Shown one piece after another: positions 58,301 through 64,000 of a DNA stretch of 64,000 bases; position 1 is the first letter of the stretch, and each line of letters opens with the position of its first letter. A model generated the notes under the pieces. The model was not told where the DNA came from, did no database searches, and saw only the letters and a program-made list of their open reading frames with translations. This DNA is from Phytoseiulus persimilis (Eukaryota; Arthropoda; Arachnida; Mesostigmata; Phytoseiidae): NCBI GenBank assembly GCA_037576195.1, contig CM075103.1, forward strand, positions 30,898,723 to 30,962,722. The letters run 5' to 3'. A program made the translations under genes and the position numbers.

Positions 58301-59427
58301 AGCACACGTGTCAAGACGATGGTGAGAGGATCACTTCCCAGTTTGCGAAACTCTGCTCAAATGTGCTTCCATTCGAGAACGAAGGGAACCGAATGTGCAG
58401 CCGGAACTTAAGTTTTCTGGTCCGCTCAGTGGTCGCCTGCGTGTTCTCCTTCGTTTCTGGGCAGCATTGCCGTCCGTAGTTTTGTGACCTGGCAGTTTTT
58501 CATGCAAATACCAGCTGCATGGGAAAAATTGCTGCAACACAAAGCGCATGCAGTACCAACACTCTGAGCAGCCGATCATCAGACCAGAACCTGAAAATCT
58601 TGCTGAACGTAGGTTTGAGCCTTGATTTTGTGGGGCTTTCTCTGCTTTCAACGATGATTTGCGCCGATGTATCCCGGCGCTGCGACGATGCCGAGTGATG
58701 ATGAGTCTCATGACGATAGGGTCAGCTTTCCAAAATTCGCACCTGAGTGAGAGCCATGAGACTGTCGCTCCATCCGAGATGGAACCCATAACAGTGCCGT
58801 GGGCAAACTTGACCTCCAGACCTCCCCATCGGAATTTCCCGTCATGCGTCATATCGCAGACATTTGGATCGAGTCCTGAAATTCGAGCGCACAGAAATAC
58901 CGAGGAACCTTTAAGCATTTCGCAGTGAGCGTGATAAATCCTACCTGAAAGCCATTCGCTCGGCGAAAGCAGATGTCGTCTCTGGCTTCGCATTGAAATC
59001 AGCTCTGAGCGACTTCTGAGTAGGAGGGCTAGCCGTCAAACTTTTCCCCTTCCGGGCAAGATGAGTCCATACTGCCCTTAGGCGCGAGAGGAGACCGAGT
59101 ATCCGCACCGTTCGAGGAATCCGTGTCTCTCGCGGTTCCAACTCTGCGATTGCATCTACGAAACCGAATTCGCCCCGTCGACGTTGATCTGCGGCTTGTC
59201 ACCCTATGAAATCCGATGTGGAGTAAAACGATCACAGATATCGTCAATAATAATAGGACGCAGAAATATCCGTTGTCTGGCGAGTTGTCGTCGACGCAGA
59301 AAGTTCACTTGATGTGGATTGAGGAAAAGAAGTTCACATAGGACGTGAGACAGAGTCGTGGCACTTGTTAACAAAAACGAGTCGAGGAACGTATAATCGC
59401 GAATCTTTCAGGGTTCGATTCCGCGAA
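55326..59427. other. no recognised gene; scattered candidate frames
   Basis: An AATAAA at 56081-56086 on the plus strand may serve 4E-BP, although it is 760 bases past its stop. Frames at minus 57248-57559, minus 58331-58993 (220 codons, starts without a clear ATG context) and minus 59029-59247 (one hydrophobic segment) were examined and could not be turned into a gene. Confidence 0.3.
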
Positions 59428-59433
59428 TTTATT
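59428..59433 (-). terminator. polyadenylation signal of the ANTH gene
   Basis: AATAAA on the minus strand about 330 bases past the stop codon of the ANTH-domain gene at 59760. Confidence 0.55.
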
Positions 59434-59759
59434 GCATCACTCTCGATGAATCCGTTCCTGTACCCGTCAGTTTCACTACGGCTCCCTGAACGCTCAGTCG
59501 GCCTGATACTTTGTGGGCTCGCGGACAGCCCTGGTCTGATTCCATCGTTTCAGAGAGTAGTTGAGACTCGCGTCCAATATTCTCTGTTTTCGACGTGCTC
59601 AGGCTTGATGAGGAGAGAACAGATGGTTCCAGGATCATTCGTATCTCATTGCTGTTCTCCGATTGTTCGAGCGGGAGCGCTAGCTGCGATCCAACAGTTT
59701 CTCCATCGAAGCAGCATGGATGTTTCGCTGCCTCTCATGGCTGGAAACCTATCTCAAGG

Positions 59760-60725
59760 CTATTGGGATGATTCTTCGAAGATCATGAGGTTCCCACTCC
59801 CATCCTCGAATACACTTGCGTGACCCATCCACTGGAGTCGCGGTTCGTTGATCACGGGGCATCGATTTGATTTCGACTCGTCTCGTTGGCGCGTTCGGTT
59901 CCGAAACATCGGCGAGTCATCACACCGAGGCTCCAGGGCAGAAAGATCCGCCAAGATCTTCTTGAAATCGATGTGTTTTTTGATGACATCCGCCGCGGAT
60001 TCGAAATCCTGAATGCGAACCATCGTGTTCTGGTATTCATGATAGCACTGGAGGATGTCCCGTCGATAATCTCGATAGCCTCGATCGAGGGAGCTGGACT
60101 GTTCCAGCAGTCGAATTATCAGCACGGTCTGGTATTTGAAAAGAATGACGAGATCTTCGGATAAGTGACTGAACGCGATTAGCACTATGGTGCTACAGAA
60201 ATCATTTCTCGAGGCTTTGGAGAACAAAAACAGAGGGCAGAGCTGCTCTTGGACCACGTCGATCCTCCGAATGGCTTCGTCGAGACGGAGAACAGACACA
60301 GCGCTGAAAAGTACGCTTCGTTCCTCACCACAAAAATCCACCAGTATTTCGCCGCTCGAACTCAATCGGACGTTGAGGTATTCCATGTACTTTTCAATGA
60401 AAATTCCCATCGTGCAGTCCGCCGGCAAGCGCATCTTGGGGTTTCGACGGAAAGTGCAGCCGGTGACGGACAAGTACCGCAGAAAGTTCTCACTTCCAAA
60501 ACACAACAAGTGGTGGACGATGACCAGCGCTTTCAGAGCCACGACGCCGTGGGAGTGCTCGGTCCTTCTCTTCAGTAGACTCGCCAACCGGCCCAATGAC
60601 ACTGTGGGACTTTTCGTGTAAGAAGCCAGGGAGGCCAGATACTTCGGTTTGAGTGTGACGGAACCCTTCGTCGTCGCCTTGAGAATCAGTCTGTTTGGAT
60701 CTTTGAATGCTGCGAGGAACGCCAT
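59760..60725 (-). CDS. intronless ANTH-domain (AP180/CALM-like) protein
   Basis: A single ATG-started frame of 321 residues. The first about 270 residues align by eye with the ANTH domain of AP180/PICALM, the clathrin adaptors that bind PtdIns(4,5)P2 at the plasma membrane. The lipid-binding signature K-x9-K-x-(K/R)-(H/Y) is intact: Lys16, Lys26, Lys28, Tyr29 (within KATTKGSVTLKPKY). It continues with the typical HGVVALKALVIVHHLLCFGS and FIEKYMEYLN helices and a long helical second half. AP180 proteins are normally 500-900 residues with NPF, DLL and clathrin-box motifs after the ANTH domain; this one ends about 50 residues past the domain and has none of them. The lack of introns in a genome of intron-rich genes suggests a retrocopy. 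All frame and motif positions are intact, so it is probably functional or recent. It may act as an ANTH-only membrane binder. Confidence 0.85.
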   Translation of the reverse strand: MAFLAAFKDPNRLILKATTKGSVTLKPKYLASLASYTKSPTVSLGRLASLLKRRTEHSHGVVALKALVIVHHLLCFGSENFLRYLSVTGCTFRRNPKMRLPADCTMGIFIEKYMEYLNVRLSSSGEILVDFCGEERSVLFSAVSVLRLDEAIRRIDVVQEQLCPLFLFSKASRNDFCSTIVLIAFSHLSEDLVILFKYQTVLIIRLLEQSSSLDRGYRDYRRDILQCYHEYQNTMVRIQDFESAADVIKKHIDFKKILADLSALEPRCDDSPMFRNRTRQRDESKSNRCPVINEPRLQWMGHASVFEDGSGNLMIFEESSQ

Positions 60726-61486
60726 CGGTGGAGTTGCGACGAATGGGAGACCTCTCTGTTCCGCGTGAATCGTGTATCCAGGAAGTGATTGATCCCGAGC
60801 TGCGGAAACAGGCTTATTTTAGGCTCCCTAGAAGCGATGGATCGGTTGCGACAAATCCCGAGGTCCGATAAGAGGCCGTGATCCATGAGAAAACGCCGGA
60901 TGACGTGTGAACCATGCGAGAAACATCTCCGTTTCGTGTAAGCGACGAAGGAAACATGCAAAATGTTACTCGCTTCGGTCCATGTCTGGAGCGAATAGGA
61001 CCGCCATTCTCGGATTGAGTTGGGCTCCCCCGCCGAGTTTTCCCCGCATCGTGCAGAGACACCGCTGCCGTAGGCACGTATACCGTGACCTGACTGCCAG
61101 ACGTTTGAGAGCATCCAGCCCGGACTCACCTTGAGCGATGAGCTCACTTGAGCGCAACTCTCTCGGAATCGAGCAGACGGGATCGCTCTAAGCCTGAGTT
61201 TCCTTATGATACCACTCGACCGGGCCTTGCACGATTCCCGATGTACAGCCTCGTTCCAGTGCTGGAGAGAGTCGTCGTAGCAGCGTCGAGGCTCTTCGAG
61301 CTCAGCCTGAGGAAACGCTGTCAGAAGCCGCCTTGCTGACTTCTCCCTCGATATACGAGCACGGACATCTTGCAGCGAGCTTTATTCTTGATGCCCACGA
61401 GTCCAGTAACGCAACGACGTGGCGAGGGCCGGTGCAGCCCGGGGCGGAGGTTCCTCCATACCGCTGCTGCCTCCTCTCTCGAATAG
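60726..61486. other. no recognised gene
   Basis: Upstream of the ANTH gene. Overlapping frames on both strands (minus 60686-61147, minus 61321-61899) look like shadows. The 5' end of the truncated retrotransposon probably lies near the right edge. Confidence 0.35.
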
Positions 61487-62312
61487 CCGAAGCCGTTCCC
61501 AGCGACAACAGAAATCCGTGCGTCATCAACGTCAGCTAGGTGGGCCATGGGCATACCACACCCCACCGTATCAAAGGAGTTTATTGAGGGAGAACTAGGG
61601 TGGTCCTCCTTCGATGCCATGGAGACCATCAGCAAAATCATGTATTTCGAGAGAGTGAAACAAATGGATCCATCCAGATGGCCCAGAATGGTACTCACAG
61701 CAACTGAGATAACAAACACAAAAGTGAAGGCAATGGAGAGACTCAGAAGTTTGAGAACCCAGTATGACCTTGAAGATCTCAGCCTGACCAGAAATACGCA
61801 AAACAGACCAATGTGGAATATGTTCCGCAAAGAACTCAAAACGAGAGTGCGGGATAAGTTGGACTCCATATGGAGACGGAATATGGAATACAGATCCACA
61901 TTGACTGTTTATCGACAGTTCAAAGAGACTCGAGGTCTCGAGAGGGAACTATACGATAACTCGCGGGGCAGTCGGTTATTGGCGCTAGCCAGAGCAGGAA
62001 TGCTCAACACCAAGAGCCGACAAAACTCCCGAGACCCTTCCATAGACATGAAATGCGCTCGATGTGGCGCCCCGGAAACCGACAAACATGTCATTCTGGA
62101 ATGCGAGGAAGGAAAGTACTCCCAGACGGAATTCGCGCACCGATTAGGACTTCACCCTGATTCAACAGCGAGGGACCTGAGAAGGACGATGGATATCCTA
62201 AGGCGATGGGAGAACAACGAACTATGATCTGTGAGCGCAATAAAATTCACCCCTGAAACGAAAGGGAACATATGTGCATATGTAAGGTCCAATAGAATCA
62301 AATCAAATCAAA
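61487..62312 (+). mobile_element. 5'-truncated non-LTR retrotransposon (ORF2 C-terminus)
   Basis: The frame is open from 61487 and has an internal ATG at 61547; it ends at a stop at 62227. The 226-residue product looks like the C-terminal, post-reverse-transcriptase part of a LINE-type ORF2, with stretches such as ELGWSSFDAMETISKIMYFE and a CCHC knuckle CARCGAPETDKHVILEC (C-x2-C-x7-H-x4-C). Proteins of this form are common in tick and mite genomes. A short 3' untranslated region with AATAAA (62239-62244) leads to a tail of three AATCA units (62297-62311), a simple-repeat 3' end typical of non-LTR elements. The RT and endonuclease domains are missing, so the copy is dead-on-arrival. The exact 5' junction is not resolved. 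Confidence 0.82.
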
Positions 62313-63073
62313 CTACCGCACGCTTGTGCTGGACGGTTCGAATCCCATTTTTAAGCCGATCAAGTCCGGCTTTTCTCCACTACGGGTTCCGTGATGTTCC
62401 GAGGCTCTTTGGACACCCATTTTGGGGTTATTGTTGTGCGAGGGCAATCTGGGGTTGGAGTCGCGTGGCGGAAATACCTCCACGGGAAGTGATACATGCT
62501 CAGGAAACGATCTAACGGAGAGATCATGAGGGCCGAACTGCCCGAGGAGAAAGACGAAGAAAAAACGTGCCAAGCACTGACGGCAGCCGAGATACATACT
62601 AAGCGCGCTCTCCTTGTCTCACAACTCAGCGGAGCTGCTTACAAGAAACAGGTTTCGATTGAAGTATCCTGAACGCTGCTCCCAAGATCTTCGGCCTCTG
62701 GTGTTGAGATGATTGTTGCGAGCACTTTTTCTCCACATTGAGCGGCTTCTCGGACAGTCAGGGCCCGACGGATGATCAACAGAATGGTTCTCCGCTGATA
62801 ACAGAGCACAGGTTATTCCGGTTCCGATCACCGAGATTGACCCACTGAACACTTTCGGAATTCTTCAAGGACACATCAAGTGCTTAGGAAGGTGCGAAAA
62901 TCTCCCATTCGCAAACCGTCCGAAGCATTATGCGCCGCCAACCCCTCATCACGTCACTTGGCCAACCTCACTTGGATTCGAAGCCGTAATCGTGCCCATT
63001 TCTACCGCGTAGGTAACGTTCCGTATAAATACCCGGCAGTCCGGGAACAAAGAATAAGCTCCTCACGAACGAT
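62313..63073. other. no gene; isolated tRNA-like B box
   Basis: GGTTCGAATCC at 62335-62345 is a perfect RNA polymerase III B box immediately right of the retrotransposon tail, but no A box or cloverleaf fits around it. It may be part of a SINE into which the retrotransposon inserted. The remaining frames are short. Confidence 0.4.
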
Positions 63074-63427
63074 TTACTTGGCTCCAATTCTATGATATTT
63101 CTGTAGTAACGGAAAGATTTCTCTCGGAGATTTGTCCTCACTTCTTCGAAGAATGAAACGTTTGGAGTCCGCCACCTCCCGATGCGCCGCCCAGTTCGAA
63201 ATGCAGATCAAGAAAGGACGTGGGACCAGGGATAGAACTTCGAAAGTATCCACGTTGAGTTTTCTGGGGGGGGATGGATATAAAGTCGAGATATAGAGAA
63301 ACTGATCGTCGATAGTCAGCACTCCCATTGCGTCTTCCAACTCGAGAATACACCGCATCACTAGCGGAGATAGGATGGTCCCAGCTCCCGGAAGCTGTTT
63401 CCTCCTTTCCTTCATAGTCCTGCACAA
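63074..63427 (-). CDS. possible exon of an unidentified gene
   Basis: A minus-strand frame whose body reads as ordinary soluble protein (LVMRCILELEDAMGVLTIDD, then FLYISTLYPSPPRKLNVDTF). A good acceptor (CTCGTATTGTGCAG) at about 63421 would open it as an internal or final exon. A second frame in the same stretch (63138-63476) is also open, so the reading frame is uncertain. No family is recognised. Upstream exons would be beyond 63480 and possibly outside the window. Confidence 0.25.
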   Translation of the reverse strand: MCRTMKERRKQLPGAGTILSPLVMRCILELEDAMGVLTIDDQFLYISTLYPSPPRKLNVDTFEVLSLVPRPFLICISNWAAHREVADSKRFILRRSEDKSPREIFPLLQKYHRIGAK

Positions 63428-63479
63428 TACGAGAGAATTCCTTACATTCTGAAAACTCCAAGCACCGGGTGTTCACACA

Positions 63480-64000
63480 TCCTTATCAGTTTGTCACACC
63501 GCACCATTTTTTGGCGCCGGGTGGTGCTCTGAGAAGCAAAGGACTTTGGAAGAGTTCCGAAGCTATCTCTCGCTGCCGACATAGCTCGGTTTCAATGATC
63601 CAATGACAAGAAGAGCATAGTCACTTTCTTACTCTCGGCTGGTACGCTCCTTCACCCGCCTCGAAGTCTGGCGTCTTCCGGATTGAACTCGGGCGTTGTG
63701 GTCTCGTAGAGATCAGTTTTTTTTTCCCCAACCCGAAACCACCGTTATTCCGGGAATTTCATCCGCAGTTGACAATCGCGGTTCATCGCGTAAGGTCTAA
63801 CCTAGAGTGTAGGGCACATTTACAGGGTGGTCATCGTGAGTCGGGAACTTTTTCACCTTCTCTTATTTTGCTCATTCATCGGTGAAAAATGATCCGATTC
63901 TATGAACCATGCTCTCGCGATCCATGTATAGCTCGGAGGGTTGCGCATATTGTCCCTCAACATATGATATGATCACAGGATGATTGTGATTATGAATACA
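63480..64000. other. window end, nothing supported
   Basis: No frame of note. A T10 run is at 63717-63726. If the exon at 63074-63427 is real, its upstream exons may start here or beyond the window. Confidence 0.3.

Noticed and set aside
58331..58993. Minus-strand exon-like frame with acceptor and donor candidates
   Set aside because: The phases of the possible exons (58985-58930 and 58860-58730) do not match and no family is recognised.
59029..59300. Possible membrane exon with a Leu/Ile-rich segment
   Set aside because: A stop lies just upstream with no acceptor in between, so the frame cannot be opened.
59405..59425. GGTTCGATTCC B-box-like motif
   Set aside because: No A box at the right distance and no T-arm pairing.
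62313..62400. Possible tRNA gene from a perfect B box
   Set aside because: The bases around the box do not form a T-arm stem (only two of five pairs) and no A box precedes it.
1..64000. Search for CRISPR arrays, bacterial operons or phage-like modules
   Set aside because: No regularly spaced direct repeats and the sequence is clearly a spliced eukaryotic genome.

Overview
The window is eukaryotic nuclear DNA, most likely from an arthropod. Multi-exon genes have short GT-AG introns (many about 50-150 bases), AATAAA polyadenylation signals occur, base composition is near 50% G+C, and the recognisable genes are animal genes: a neurogenin/Tap bHLH factor, Pins/LGN, GNL1, 4E-BP/Thor and an ANTH-domain protein. 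A tick-like non-LTR retrotransposon 3' end and compact introns make a mite (for example a phytoseiid) my best guess. That is inference; nothing in the window fixes the species.

Layout. 1-5.5 kb: no supported gene, upstream of an intronless neurogenin-type gene (5614-6171, +). 6.4-12.9 kb: no recognised gene. 12886-13686 (-): intronless secreted/anchored CCP (sushi) protein. 15170-17269 (-): nine-exon four-pass membrane protein with a Pro-rich tail. 18.5-21 kb: repeat-rich, with a hAT-type foldback MITE (18898-19346, 8-bp target duplication) and a decayed hAT-like end at 20862. 27172-29070 (-): five-exon four-pass protein of the LAPTM4/DUF4728-like type. 34051-39119 (-): complete 11-exon Pins/GPSM2. 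About 42.0-42.5 kb: a second hAT-like MITE. 44503-48298 (+): complete 15-exon GNL1 GTPase. 51824-55325 (+): four-exon 4E-BP with a 2.5 kb first intron. 59760-60725 (-): intronless ANTH-domain protein. 61487-62312 (+): 5'-truncated non-LTR retrotransposon. The last 1.7 kb has possible unidentified minus-strand exons.

The genes are independent units, not an operon or gene cluster. Themes are neural fate and asymmetric division (Tap, Pins), translation control and nucleolar/ribosome GTPase biology (4E-BP, GNL1) and endocytosis (ANTH). I joined the exons by hand from splice signals, frame and family similarity; joins in the three conserved multi-exon genes keep phase throughout. I saw no CRISPR, no tRNA/rRNA gene and no convincing new multi-gene system. 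Many anonymous ORFs of 60-250 codons are expected by chance at this base composition and were mostly left out.
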